A stretch of DNA of 64,000 nt, taken from positions 62,001-126,000 of the forward strand of contig JAXHMA010000004.1 of NCBI GenBank assembly GCA_034521835.1. Reading direction: 5' to 3'. Shown piece by piece: positions 9,557 to 18,517 of this stretch. Position numbers and translations under genes: made by a program. Origin of the DNA: JAMQKA01 sp034521835. Its GTDB lineage: Bacteria > Bacteroidota > Rhodothermia > Balneolales > Balneolaceae. Position 1 is the first letter of the stretch. Every line of letters begins with the position of its first letter. The notes beneath the pieces are model-generated. The model was not told the origin of the DNA. It saw only the letters and a list, made by a program, of their open reading frames with translations, and did no database searches.

Positions 9557-10847
9557 ATCCTTCCCCCTCTCCTTCCTTTTCGGCATCATATTTATAACTT
9601 CTCATCGCCAATAAAAAACAAATGCTTCCGAGTAATCCACAGCTGGTGATAACGCTCATCAGAGCATATGAAGGACCGTAATTTCCCGTAAAAACGGTGT
9701 CTATCAACAAGCCAGTTAGGGGCGGACCGAGACCGAATCCTACCACGCTGATTACGAACAGGTATAATCCCCCGGCCAAAGCACGCATGTTTGGTTTTAC
9801 CAGGTACTGGATGAGGGCGGCGGCTACCCCGTTGTAGCAGGATGAAATCACGTTGGCTAGTCCAATCAAAACCAAGGCTGCAGTAGCTGATTCAGCAAAT
9901 AATCCAAAATAATAAAGCGGCAGGCAAAGCAATCCTGCAATAACCCCGATAATAAAGCGGCGGGACGCACCGTAGCGGACCGCCAGCCAGTCAGCCAATC
10001 TGCCGGAAAGCATTACACTTCCACCGGTGGCAAACATGAACCAGCCGTAATGGGGAACCAAGTGCTGGGCCTCATGAATTTTGGTCAGTACCGTCCCGAC
10101 AAATGCCAGTATGGTGTAGCCGGTACAGGCCAGGAATGAGAACCCGGCCAGATGTAGGAGTACCGTCTTTTTGCGCAGGATATATTTGAGTACCTCGGCC
10201 ATCGGCTGTTCGAAATCGTAGTGCCCTCCGCCTTTGGTTATTCCTCGCGGCAGCTCTTTAATGACGAACCAACCCACGCCCGCCAAAACCAGACCGGGCG
10301 CCCCAACCACCTGCATGGCCGTGCGCCAGTCGTAGGATTGGGCTACCGTACCTCCTGCCAAAAAAGCAATTCCAATACCGAGAAAAATGCCCGAAGCATA
10401 GATCGAAAAAACCGTGGCCCGCTGGCTCGGCCTGAAATAGTCGGAAAGCATGGAGTACACAGCCGGGCTCAGTGCGGCTTCGGCAACCCCAACAAAAAAA
10501 CGTGCTGAAATCAACAGGACCAAACCAGTGGCAAAACCGCTGATAATGGTCATCACGCTCCACACAACAAGTCCTGCAAGGATCAGCTTTTTCCGAGAGT
10601 AGATATCGGCCATACGCCCCATCGGGATGCCACAAACGGCGTAGATAAAGGAAAAAGCGGGTCCGTAAAGCAAACCAACAGCGAAATTGCTAAGGTTCAG
10701 CTCTGCCTGTATCTGGGTGGCTAGCACGGCGATGATCTGCCGATCGACGAAGCTGCAGATATAGATAAGGGTAAGCAGCCCGAGTACAACCCACGCGTAT
10801 GGACTGCCAACCAGCTGCCTGGCTTTCTTTTTAGATAATCTTGACAT
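9555..10847 (-). CDS. MFS transporter, spinster-like
   Basis: A 430-residue membrane protein with twelve likely helices. The first helix carries YICSFVDRQIIAVL, a pattern common in the spinster-like and sugar-acid (ACS) branches of the major facilitator superfamily. The loop between helices 2 and 3 has the MFS signature as GRMADIYSRKK, and the equivalent loop in the second half is GRLADWLAVRYGASRR. Substrate cannot be deduced. It is a single-gene unit, convergent with pntB and divergent from nth. Confidence 0.85.
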   Translation of the reverse strand: MSRLSKKKARQLVGSPYAWVVLGLLTLIYICSFVDRQIIAVLATQIQAELNLSNFAVGLLYGPAFSFIYAVCGIPMGRMADIYSRKKLILAGLVVWSVMTIISGFATGLVLLISARFFVGVAEAALSPAVYSMLSDYFRPSQRATVFSIYASGIFLGIGIAFLAGGTVAQSYDWRTAMQVVGAPGLVLAGVGWFVIKELPRGITKGGGHYDFEQPMAEVLKYILRKKTVLLHLAGFSFLACTGYTILAFVGTVLTKIHEAQHLVPHYGWFMFATGGSVMLSGRLADWLAVRYGASRRFIIGVIAGLLCLPLYYFGLFAESATAALVLIGLANVISSCYNGVAAALIQYLVKPNMRALAGGLYLFVISVVGFGLGPPLTGLLIDTVFTGNYGPSYALMSVITSCGLLGSICFLLAMRSYKYDAEKEGEGEG

Positions 10848-11002
10848 TAGGCGCTTAAAGTATGGAAAAGTGATTGCTTTTATAATCTTACATTCCAGGA
10901 AAAAATTGGTTCATGTTACATTTCTCATTTTAGTTAAATTTGCAAAAAGGAAACTATTGTAGCTTGTAAACGTTTTTTAATGATCTACAAACAACGAACG
11001 TA

Positions 11003-11032
11003 TTGTAAAAGTCCACACTCTTTATAATTTTG
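11003..11032 (+). promoter_or_regulatory. Candidate Bacteroidota-type promoter upstream of nth
   Basis: A TTG at 11003-11005 and TAATTTTG at 11025-11032 are 19 bases apart. This fits the TTTG-N19-TAnnTTTG consensus described for the primary sigma factor of Bacteroidetes. It lies about 65 bases before the nth start codon. Support is by pattern only. Confidence 0.4.
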
Positions 11033-11097
11033 TGCCAGTAATTTTTACACTCTGAATCGGAATCATCAAATTTGGTAGAACACTTTTATTATTGAAT

Positions 11098-11817
11098 ATG
11101 GCTTCATCCCAAACGAAGAAAGAAAAAAATAAGCTTCCGAAATTACCCGAAAAAACCGAAGAGGAAAAGCAACGCGCCAAACAACTGCTGGAGGAACTTT
11201 ACGAGCATTATCCAAATCCATACTGTGCGCTCGACCATCGCAACCCCTTTGAGCTGCTCATTGCCACGATACTAAGCGCCCAGTGTACCGATGTGCGGGT
11301 CAACAAGGTAACGCCAGAACTGTTTGCGAGCTATCCCACCCCGGAAACGATGGCCGAAGCCCCAATTGAAGAACTGGAGGAGCTGGTACGATCTACTGGA
11401 TTTTACCGCAACAAGGCAAAGGCGCTAAAGCAGTCGTCCCAAATAATCGTGGAGAAGCATGATGGGGAAGTCCCACAGAATATGGAAGACCTGCTGGAAT
11501 TATTTGGTGTGGCCAGAAAAACGGCTAACGTGGTACTTGGCAACGCTTTTAATACGAATGTGGGCGTTGTGGTTGATACGCATGTGCGGCGACTTTCCAA
11601 CCGGTTTGGACTGACTGAAGAAGAAAAAAATACCAAGAAAATTGAACGTGATCTCATGGCCCTGTTTCCCCGGGAAGAATGGACCAACCTCTCCCACCTG
11701 TTCATTCATCACGGACGGGCAGCCTGTAAAGCACGTATCTCTGAACCGCCTGATCATCCCGTCTGTAAACATTATGGCGTAAACTGCGAATGCCAAACCA
11801 TGAGAAAAGATGCATAG
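11098..11817 (+). CDS. nth: Endonuclease III (DNA glycosylase/AP lyase)
   Basis: Base-excision-repair enzyme for oxidised pyrimidines. The helix-hairpin-helix with catalytic Lys (LFGVARKTANVVLGNAF) and the catalytic Asp segment VVVDTHVRRLSNRFGL are intact. ATG 11098 is preferred over the in-frame TTG two codons upstream. The N-terminus has about 25 extra Lys/Glu-rich residues. The C-terminal cluster region is odd: the four cysteines are spaced C-x12-C-x6-C-x-C instead of the usual C-x6-C-x2-C-x5-C, so the 4Fe-4S cluster may be altered or missing. The next gene starts four bases after the stop, so they probably share a transcript. Confidence 0.92.
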   Translation: MASSQTKKEKNKLPKLPEKTEEEKQRAKQLLEELYEHYPNPYCALDHRNPFELLIATILSAQCTDVRVNKVTPELFASYPTPETMAEAPIEELEELVRSTGFYRNKAKALKQSSQIIVEKHDGEVPQNMEDLLELFGVARKTANVVLGNAFNTNVGVVVDTHVRRLSNRFGLTEEEKNTKKIERDLMALFPREEWTNLSHLFIHHGRAACKARISEPPDHPVCKHYGVNCECQTMRKDA

Positions 11818-11820
11818 GCC

Positions 11821-13095
11821 ATGAGCAAGAACGGCAAATTGTTTGATTCCAAGACCGACCCCATTCCACGTCTTCGGCCCGAACTTGACATCATCCCGAT
11901 TGAAAACAACGGGGAATCGATGATCTATTTTCAGGATTCCATGGGCTATGCCACCAATAATTTTGCACTCGATCACCGAGTCGGTCCGCTGCTTTCCATG
12001 CTGGATGGTCAGCGCAGTATCCAAGATCTGCAACCCCGGATGGGCGATGGCGTTACGCCCGATCACCTTTTAAATTATGTCCAGTTTCTGGATAAACACC
12101 GGTTGCTTCTTTCTGCTCATTTTAAGCATCATGCCAACCGTGTAGAGCAGGAATATGAATCTGCCAGTGTTCACCGCTCCACCACCGCAGGTAGTTCCTA
12201 TCCAGCTAATCCCGAAGAACTCCAGGCTTTCCTTGACAAGGCTTTTTCAACACACGAACCAACACAGTTTAAAAACCCTGCCCAAAAACCAAAAGCGCTT
12301 TATGCTCCTCATATCGATCCCCGGGTCGGGATGCAGAGCTACGTCAAGGCGTTTTCTTCCATCCGGGACCTGAAACCAAATCGCGTGGTCATACTGGCAA
12401 CATCTCACTACTCCGGCATGCACCCCGATCTGTACGACAACAAGCCGTTTATTGTCTCTAACAAGGACTTTGAGTTTCCGCTGGCCCTCCTTGAATCAGA
12501 CAAAAAGTCGATTAACCAACTGCTGAATCATCAAAACGACATGGGGATTACCGACAGCGATCGCGCGCACCGCAATGAGCACAGTATTGAGCTCCACCTG
12601 CTGTTTTTAAGTTATCTGTGGGATCATAACTTTAAGATCATCCCTATTCTGGTTCGCAGTTTTGACGAGCTATTCTACATGGAAGACGGGCACTTAGCTA
12701 CCCAAATAAAAAATTTTGGGAGTTTTATGGATAATCAATTCGGGGATGATGAAGATACGCTGTTTTTGGTAAGTGGAGACTTGGCGCATGTGGGCAAAAA
12801 GTTTGGGGATAATCAACCTGCAAGCAACATGTTCAGCGAGGTCAAAAGCTTTGATCGCATGTTCATGAATTATGCCGAACAATCGGATAAACAAAAGCTA
12901 CTGCAACTCATGCAGAAAGAGATCGATCCCTATCGCATTTGCGGATTTGCGCCCTTATTTACCCTATTAAGCTCTCTGCCAGACCTGCAAGGGACCCAGC
13001 TTTCCTACGATTTGTGGGATGAATCTGAACGGGAAAGCGCCGTCTCTTTTGGATCTATTCTTTATTCCCGACAGGGAGACAATATTCACTTTTAG
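11821..13095 (+). CDS. MEMO1 family protein (AmmeMemoRadiSam system protein B-like)
   Basis: The C-terminal 270 residues are a MEMO domain. Family positions present include APHIDPRVG, ATSHYSGMH, AHRNEHSIELHL, VSGDLAHVG and the CGFAPLF segment carrying the conserved Cys. The N-terminal 130 residues form a separate domain (FALDHRVGPLLSMLDGQRSIQDL) that looks like a small winged-helix-type module seen in longer bacterial members. MEMO proteins resemble non-haem iron dioxygenases and often occur with an AMMECR1 protein and a radical SAM enzyme. Neither is next to it here, so the system name describes homology only. Confidence 0.85.
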   Translation: MSKNGKLFDSKTDPIPRLRPELDIIPIENNGESMIYFQDSMGYATNNFALDHRVGPLLSMLDGQRSIQDLQPRMGDGVTPDHLLNYVQFLDKHRLLLSAHFKHHANRVEQEYESASVHRSTTAGSSYPANPEELQAFLDKAFSTHEPTQFKNPAQKPKALYAPHIDPRVGMQSYVKAFSSIRDLKPNRVVILATSHYSGMHPDLYDNKPFIVSNKDFEFPLALLESDKKSINQLLNHQNDMGITDSDRAHRNEHSIELHLLFLSYLWDHNFKIIPILVRSFDELFYMEDGHLATQIKNFGSFMDNQFGDDEDTLFLVSGDLAHVGKKFGDNQPASNMFSEVKSFDRMFMNYAEQSDKQKLLQLMQKEIDPYRICGFAPLFTLLSSLPDLQGTQLSYDLWDESERESAVSFGSILYSRQGDNIHF

Positions 13096-13354
13096 ATATT
13101 TTCTTTTCTGCTTCACAAATTCTGCTCTAAAAGAAATCCCAAACCGAATACCCACCGTTATACCCAGGATATTCCCACCGTTTACTAGCAAGAAGCTATG
13201 GCTAAAAACCAAATGAGGCGTAATAGAACAGAATAGAACAATATCTGTAGTTCTTTGGTAACTTACATGTTCATTTCCCCTTATTGGAAATAATGGACAA
13301 CCCTACGGTTAGAAATAAGCCCTATTGTAAAGCAGGATTAACAAAGTGCGGTAC

Positions 13355-13690
13355 TCACTCTATTATCTCCATCTTATCCGCAAAATACGCACAGAAATCC
13401 CGCATATCTTCTGCCATTTCCTCCTCCTTGGTTGCTTGAGTTAGTGTGTCGGCCATGGTGACCAGTGTTTGGTGGAAGAAGATCTTCATCTCGTCAATCG
13501 TCATTTCGCGCGTCCACAGATCCAGCTTTAGGGTATCCTTCTGCTCTGGCTCCCACATAGAGAGAAACATTGCCCGGCAGGTAGCCGCCTCGGAGCCGCC
13601 CATGTCACTGGCATCCCACACAATGCGTTCCGGAATATCGTCTTCATCTAATTCAACCGTTATGTTAATTTCTTTTTCCTTTACAGCCAT
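13355..13690 (-). CDS. gldC: Gliding motility protein GldC
   Basis: A 111-residue protein matching GldC closely: INITVELDEDDIPERIVWDA at the start, then LWTREMTIDEMKIFFHQTLV and a DFCAYFADKMEI tail. GldC is a small protein required for full gliding in Flavobacterium and is widespread in Bacteroidota, including non-gliders, where its job is unclear. No other gld genes are in view. Stand-alone gene; intact. Confidence 0.88.
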   Translation of the reverse strand: MAVKEKEINITVELDEDDIPERIVWDASDMGGSEAATCRAMFLSMWEPEQKDTLKLDLWTREMTIDEMKIFFHQTLVTMADTLTQATKEEEMAEDMRDFCAYFADKMEIIE

Positions 13691-13889
13691 TACTTATCCT
13701 TTTTGAATTCATTTAACTCGGTTTCAGGCAGGGTATACAGCCTTTGCCAGACCTATCTGCCTGTTTAATAATTGATACATTGTTGGTTAATTTAAAAAGC
13801 GTTCAATATAAAAGTGCGCTTCACTTCAAGAGGTGTACAAATACAAAATTAGCCGTTAGGCTTCAAACAAATAAATCAGGGAAGTAAAT

Positions 13890-14891
13890 ATGGAGTATTT
13901 AACATTACACAGATTTAAGTTCGCCGTTCATTTTGCTGGAATCTTGTTGGTTGCGGTTCTGCTAAAGGGATGTACCCCCGGCACTGAACTTTTAAATAAA
14001 GTGCCTGTGCATTCAGTAGATTTTAAAGTGGTAGATCAACACGGAGATCCTATCCAGGGAGCTACGGTTGAAGCCAGCAATAACAAAGCGACCTCCACCA
14101 ACGAGTCAGGTATTGCTACGCTTCGATTTGGTACGGTAGGAATTCACAATGTTACCGTGACAGCCCCCGATTACTTACCTACTACTATGACGGTAACATT
14201 ACCTACGGATAATGACGAGCTCAAAAAAGCAAGACTTGCCCAGCAGGTTGATTATTCCAAGATGACGGCTGGCGCTGGATTTGCGCAAATGGGAGCCTCT
14301 CAAATGTATCCCATGCTGTTCACCTACATGTTCAACAGCTTTGGGTACAACATGGAACTTACCGAATATAAATCCGGGGAGTGGACTAAATGGAGGATCA
14401 TAACATCTGATAATGAAGATGAGGGTATTGTTATGAAAAAAGCATTCCTAAAAGAAAACGATCAGGGGCAACAGTGGTGGCAGCTCCAAATGTTTGAAGA
14501 AGGAGAAGAATCAGCTATATATACAGCCGAAGTTCTTTTTGCTGAAAACCGATCTTCCATTCGCAGGTACCGTGAAAAAATAGAGGACAACAAGGTCCAG
14601 GAAAAACCAGTAACCGAAAACTGGTACTCCCAACCAAACCATCTGACTGAAGAATCGATTGAGGGCGCACTGCAAGAAGAAAATGTACAGATTGAAGTAC
14701 CTGATGGCACCTTTTCAGCTGATTTAATCAACTTTGGTGTTGCCCCTGAAGTAAGTCTTAAAATATGGAGGGTAACCGATGTGCCGGGCGGTACCGTTCA
14801 GTATGCCACGCAAGAAGGAGAAGAAACCCTCTATAGAAGCCAGCTGATTGATTTTGGCAGTGATGCCGAATCGATGCTGGATTCTTATTAA
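13890..14891 (+). CDS. Lipoprotein with carboxypeptidase-regulatory-like domain
   Basis: A 333-residue protein I do not recognise by name. It has an N-terminal signal peptide ending in the lipobox LLKGC (Cys near residue 29). Residues about 45-110 form a beta-sandwich of the carboxypeptidase-regulatory/Ig-like type (VDQHGDPIQGATVEASNN, then FGTVGIHNVTVTAPDYLP). The rest is a hydrophilic domain with Met-rich GFAQMGASQMYPMLF near residue 135. Probably anchored in the outer membrane. A strong terminator follows at 14913-14947. It does not resemble any catabolic protein in the window. Confidence 0.6.
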   Translation: MEYLTLHRFKFAVHFAGILLVAVLLKGCTPGTELLNKVPVHSVDFKVVDQHGDPIQGATVEASNNKATSTNESGIATLRFGTVGIHNVTVTAPDYLPTTMTVTLPTDNDELKKARLAQQVDYSKMTAGAGFAQMGASQMYPMLFTYMFNSFGYNMELTEYKSGEWTKWRIITSDNEDEGIVMKKAFLKENDQGQQWWQLQMFEEGEESAIYTAEVLFAENRSSIRRYREKIEDNKVQEKPVTENWYSQPNHLTEESIEGALQEENVQIEVPDGTFSADLINFGVAPEVSLKIWRVTDVPGGTVQYATQEGEETLYRSQLIDFGSDAESMLDSY

Positions 14892-14912
14892 GTCGATATA
14901 TTTCTTTCAAAC

Positions 14913-14947
14913 AAAAAAGCCTCAGCAAGTAACTTGCTGAGGCTTTT
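14913..14947. terminator. Strong intrinsic terminator (convergent with ahcY)
   Basis: A 16-bp perfect stem (AAAAGCCTCAGCAAGT at 14915-14930 with its complement at 14932-14947), flanked by A-run and T-run on opposite sides. It works for both convergent genes. Confidence 0.85.
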
Positions 14948-14988
14948 AATATGTTGAACTAATGCAGAGTGCTAATCAAACCTGATCT

Positions 14989-16299
14989 CTAGTACCGGTA
15001 GTGGTCCGGCTTGTATGGACCCTCCTTGGGAATGCCCAGATATTCTGCCTGCTCCTCAGTTAAGTCCTCAAGTTCAACACCGATTTTTTTCAAGTGAAGA
15101 CGCGCAACTTTCTCGTCGAGATACTTAGGCAGCACATGAACGTCCAACTCGTAATCCTTAGAATTATTCCAGAGGGCAATCTGTGCCAGCGTCTGGTTGG
15201 TAAAACTGTTCGACATTACGAAAGAGGGATGGCCGGTAGCATTACCAAGATTCATCAGCCGGCCTTCAGAAAGCAGGATCACCTCTTTGCCATCTTCAAG
15301 CTTGAACAGGTCAACCTGCGGCTTAATATTGTCACGCTCGGCATTATCCTTAAGCCAGGCTACATCAATTTCATTGTCAAAGTGGCCGATATTGCCGACA
15401 ATGGTTTTGTCTTTCATCGCCTTGAAGTGACGCTCGGTGATAATATCCTTGTTGCCGGTAGCCGTTACTACGATATCCGCTTCTTCGACGGCATCGTCCA
15501 TCTTCATTACCTCGTAGCCTTCCATCGCAGCCTGCAGCGCGCAGATCGGATCGATCTCGGTTACAATTACGCGAGCTCCAGCGCCACGCAGGGAGGCGGC
15601 CGAGCCTTTACCGACGTCACCATACCCCGCGACCACAGCTACTTTTCCTGCAAACATTATATCAGTAGCGCGGCGAATAGCATCCACGCAGGATTCGCGG
15701 CAACCGTATTTGTTATCAAACTTAGACTTGGTCACAGAATCATTTACGTTAATGGCTGGAGCTCCAAGCTCGTTGTTTTTGGACATCTGGTACAAGCGAC
15801 TAACGCCGGTGGTCGTTTCTTCAGAAATGCCTCGTATACCATCCAGCAGTTCCGGGTGCTCCTCATGCACCACTTTGGTGAGATCGCCACCGTCATCAAG
15901 AATCATATTCAACGGCTTGCCGTCCTCAAAAAACAGGGTTTGCTCGATACACCACCAGTATTCTTCTTCCGTTTCTCCCTTCCAGGCATAGACGGGTACG
16001 CCGGTTTCTGCGATGGCGGCGGCAGCTTCATCCTGTGTAGAAAAAATATTGCAGGAGGACCACTGTACTTCGGCTCCCAGCTCGGTCAGTGTTTCAATAA
16101 GTACTGCGGTTTGCACCGTCATATGAAGGCATCCGGCTATACGTGCGCCTTTCAGCGGCTGCTCATCTCCATACTCTTCGCGCAGAGCCATCAGGCCCGG
16201 CATTTCAGCCTCTGCAAGGCGAATCTCTTTTCGGCCCCAGTCAGCCAGGCCGATATCTTTTACTTTATATGGTAGTTTTTCCTCAACTTGTTGTGACAT
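14989..16299 (-). CDS. ahcY: Adenosylhomocysteinase
   Basis: Hydrolyses S-adenosylhomocysteine to adenosine and homocysteine, keeping methyl transfer running. Intact at 436 residues. The NAD-binding motif is VVAGYGDVGKGSAASLRGAGA; the substrate region includes CNIFSTQDEAAAAIA and the C-terminus ends in the family signature GPYKPDHYRY. No riboswitch-like structure is obvious in the 233-base gap upstream. Confidence 0.97.
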   Translation of the reverse strand: MSQQVEEKLPYKVKDIGLADWGRKEIRLAEAEMPGLMALREEYGDEQPLKGARIAGCLHMTVQTAVLIETLTELGAEVQWSSCNIFSTQDEAAAAIAETGVPVYAWKGETEEEYWWCIEQTLFFEDGKPLNMILDDGGDLTKVVHEEHPELLDGIRGISEETTTGVSRLYQMSKNNELGAPAINVNDSVTKSKFDNKYGCRESCVDAIRRATDIMFAGKVAVVAGYGDVGKGSAASLRGAGARVIVTEIDPICALQAAMEGYEVMKMDDAVEEADIVVTATGNKDIITERHFKAMKDKTIVGNIGHFDNEIDVAWLKDNAERDNIKPQVDLFKLEDGKEVILLSEGRLMNLGNATGHPSFVMSNSFTNQTLAQIALWNNSKDYELDVHVLPKYLDEKVARLHLKKIGVELEDLTEEQAEYLGIPKEGPYKPDHYRY

Positions 16300-16532
16300 G
16301 GAATTGCTTCTATTTTGAATTAACTTTTATCTGGTAAAGATACTTTTTCTCCGACGGGTAATCAACGATGGAGTATTTCTAAATTAATACTCACTATTTA
16401 AATTTTATCGAGCATAACCTCTCCAAAATATGAATCATTATTGCCTCCATTCTCTGAGGTTAATACTGAATATATCTTACAGAATTAGAGATAAAATGGT
16501 TCCATCGTTTATACAGCACCTTCATCTTTACC

Positions 16533-17093
16533 CTAAGAATGTTGCTCTATAATTTTCTTAGCTTGCTTGTAATCACTTTCTGGCCCTTTGCTGCCCAATG
16601 ATTTCTGGATGAAATTCCCATCAGGCCCAACGTAAACTTTATAAGGAATGCCCTGAACGTTCAGCTTTTGATGGAGTTTATTTTCATCATACAACCAAAC
16701 GAAGTCATATTCGTGATTCGCGGCAAATTTCCGGGCGTCTTCTTTTGTGTTGGTAAATCCCGGGGTGACGGCCAGCACTACAAATCGATCGGGATAATTT
16801 TCCACTAATTGCTGGATGGTTTTAAAGCTGGCCAGGCAAGGCTTGCACCATGTCTCCCAAAAATCGATCAGCACCACCTTGCCCTGAAATTCTGATAAAC
16901 TTACAGGATTCCCTTCAAGATCGGTAAAAGTGGCCTGCTCCACCGCCTGGGCCTGGGCCACCGAATCGGCCTCAGCGGTGCCGGTAGCAGCATCGGAAGC
17001 AGAATCAGCACTGGATGACTCGGTTTGGTTATTCTCCCCTCCACACGAAATAAGAAGAGAAAATACAAGGATATAAATAAACCGTTGTAACAT
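16533..17093 (-). CDS. TlpA-like thiol-disulfide lipoprotein
   Basis: A 186-residue lipoprotein with lipobox LLISCGG, a Ser/Ala/Glu-rich linker of about 35 residues, then a thioredoxin fold with active site WCKPC (in DFWETWCKPCLAS) and the cis-proline region VQGIPYKVYV. This is the ResA/TlpA branch, which usually reduces or oxidises periplasmic cysteines, for example during cytochrome c maturation. No cytochrome genes are adjacent. Intact. Confidence 0.88.
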   Translation of the reverse strand: MLQRFIYILVFSLLISCGGENNQTESSSADSASDAATGTAEADSVAQAQAVEQATFTDLEGNPVSLSEFQGKVVLIDFWETWCKPCLASFKTIQQLVENYPDRFVVLAVTPGFTNTKEDARKFAANHEYDFVWLYDENKLHQKLNVQGIPYKVYVGPDGNFIQKSLGSKGPESDYKQAKKIIEQHS

Positions 17094-17268
17094 ATAAATT
17101 TAATTTTGCTTTTAATTTCAGACTCATCAACACTAAAACCGGATCAATAATTTACAAGAAACCGAAAATTATGATTTTTGATCACCCAACGATAACTTTA
17201 TTTTTGGATTTATTTTAGTGATTCGTAGTATACTTGTTTTTTAAGCCTGAATAACCAAATTCAACAAG

Positions 17269-18471
17269 ATGAAGTACGATTTTATTATTGTAGGGGCCGG
17301 TATTGTCGGCCTGTCAACAGCCTATAAACTGTCCGAAAGCCATCCAGAACTTAACATTCTTGTGCTCGAAAAGGAGGATCATGTAGCTGCTCACCAAACG
17401 GGGCACAATTCAGGTGTTATTCATTCTGGAATTTACTATAAACCCAACAGCTATCGTGCAAAAAACTGTGTTAACGGTCGACATCAGCTGGTTGATTTCT
17501 GCGAAAAATTCGGCGTTTCCTATGATATCTGTGGAAAGGTGATTGTTGCTACTGACGAAGAGGACATCCCCCGCCTTGAAAAGATTTTTGAGACTGGTCA
17601 GATCAACCAGATTGAGGATATCGAGATGATCGGACCGGAAAAACTGGCGGAGATTGAACCGCATGCAGCGGGCGTTCAGGCTATTCATGTGCCCTGTGCG
17701 GGCATTGTTGATTTTGTGGGTGTCTGCGAAAAACAAAAAGAACTTATTGAAGAAAAGGGCCATACAGTCAAATTCAACCAAGCGGTGGAAGATATTCGCC
17801 ACAAAAATGGCTCCGTCGTAGCGCAGACTCAATCCGACCATTTCGAGGCTTCCTGGCTTATTAATTGCGCGGGGCTGTACAGTGATCACGTTGCGGAATC
17901 AGCTGGCGTGCAACCCGACGTGCAGATTGTTCCTTTCCGCGGGGAATACTATGAACTTAAACCGGAGGCTGAGCACCTGGTCAATGGCCTGATCTACCCG
18001 ATGCCAAATCCTGCTTTTCCCTTTCTGGGCGTGCATTTTACCAAAATGGTGCTGGGTGGAGTGGAATGTGGACCCAACGCCGTGTTCGCCTTTAAGCGAG
18101 AAGGATATGAAAAATTGTCTTTTGATCTGAATGAGACGATTGAGACGATTAATTTCCCGGGTTTTTGGAAACTGGCTAAAAAGCATTGGCGCATGGGCCT
18201 CGAGGAATATTACCGGTCTTTTTCCAAGCAGGCTTTTGTAAATGACCTACAGAAACTGGTTCCTGCTATCAGTAAAAGTGATCTGCAGACCTCCCCCGCA
18301 GGAGTTCGAGCCATGGCCTTAAAACCTGATGGAGAAATTCTCAATGATTTTCGTTTTGTCGCTACCGAAAATGAAATTCATGTGCTCAATGCCCCAAGCC
18401 CTGCTGCCACGGCCGGCCTGGCCATTGGTGATGAAATAGTAAAGCGTGCTGAAGAGAATTTTGAGTTATAA
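17269..18471 (+). CDS. lhgO: L-2-hydroxyglutarate oxidase/dehydrogenase
   Basis: DAO-fold flavoenzyme, 400 residues. FAD site IIVGAGIVGLSTAYKL, then HNSGVIHSGIYYKP and GLYSDHVA typical of LhgO/LhgD, and the C-terminal SPAATAGLAIGDEIV. It oxidises L-2-hydroxyglutarate to 2-oxoglutarate, passing electrons to quinone or oxygen. A D-2-hydroxyglutarate-dehydrogenase-like gene lies 4.6 kb downstream on the same strand, with the membrane redox cassette between. Confidence 0.9.
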   Translation: MKYDFIIVGAGIVGLSTAYKLSESHPELNILVLEKEDHVAAHQTGHNSGVIHSGIYYKPNSYRAKNCVNGRHQLVDFCEKFGVSYDICGKVIVATDEEDIPRLEKIFETGQINQIEDIEMIGPEKLAEIEPHAAGVQAIHVPCAGIVDFVGVCEKQKELIEEKGHTVKFNQAVEDIRHKNGSVVAQTQSDHFEASWLINCAGLYSDHVAESAGVQPDVQIVPFRGEYYELKPEAEHLVNGLIYPMPNPAFPFLGVHFTKMVLGGVECGPNAVFAFKREGYEKLSFDLNETIETINFPGFWKLAKKHWRMGLEEYYRSFSKQAFVNDLQKLVPAISKSDLQTSPAGVRAMALKPDGEILNDFRFVATENEIHVLNAPSPAATAGLAIGDEIVKRAEENFEL

Positions 18472-18517
18472 TCGCTCTTGAAGCTTTTGGTTTGCCCATC
18501 AAATAGTGTTGCTAATA

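Noticed and set aside
15094..16275. Plus-strand frame of 393 codons opposite ahcY
   Set aside because: Antisense to a textbook adenosylhomocysteinase; a long open frame here is a by-product of its codon use.
16300..16532. SAH or SAM riboswitch upstream of ahcY
   Set aside because: I looked for paired GC-rich stems and conserved core bases on the minus strand and found only A+T-rich unstructured sequence.
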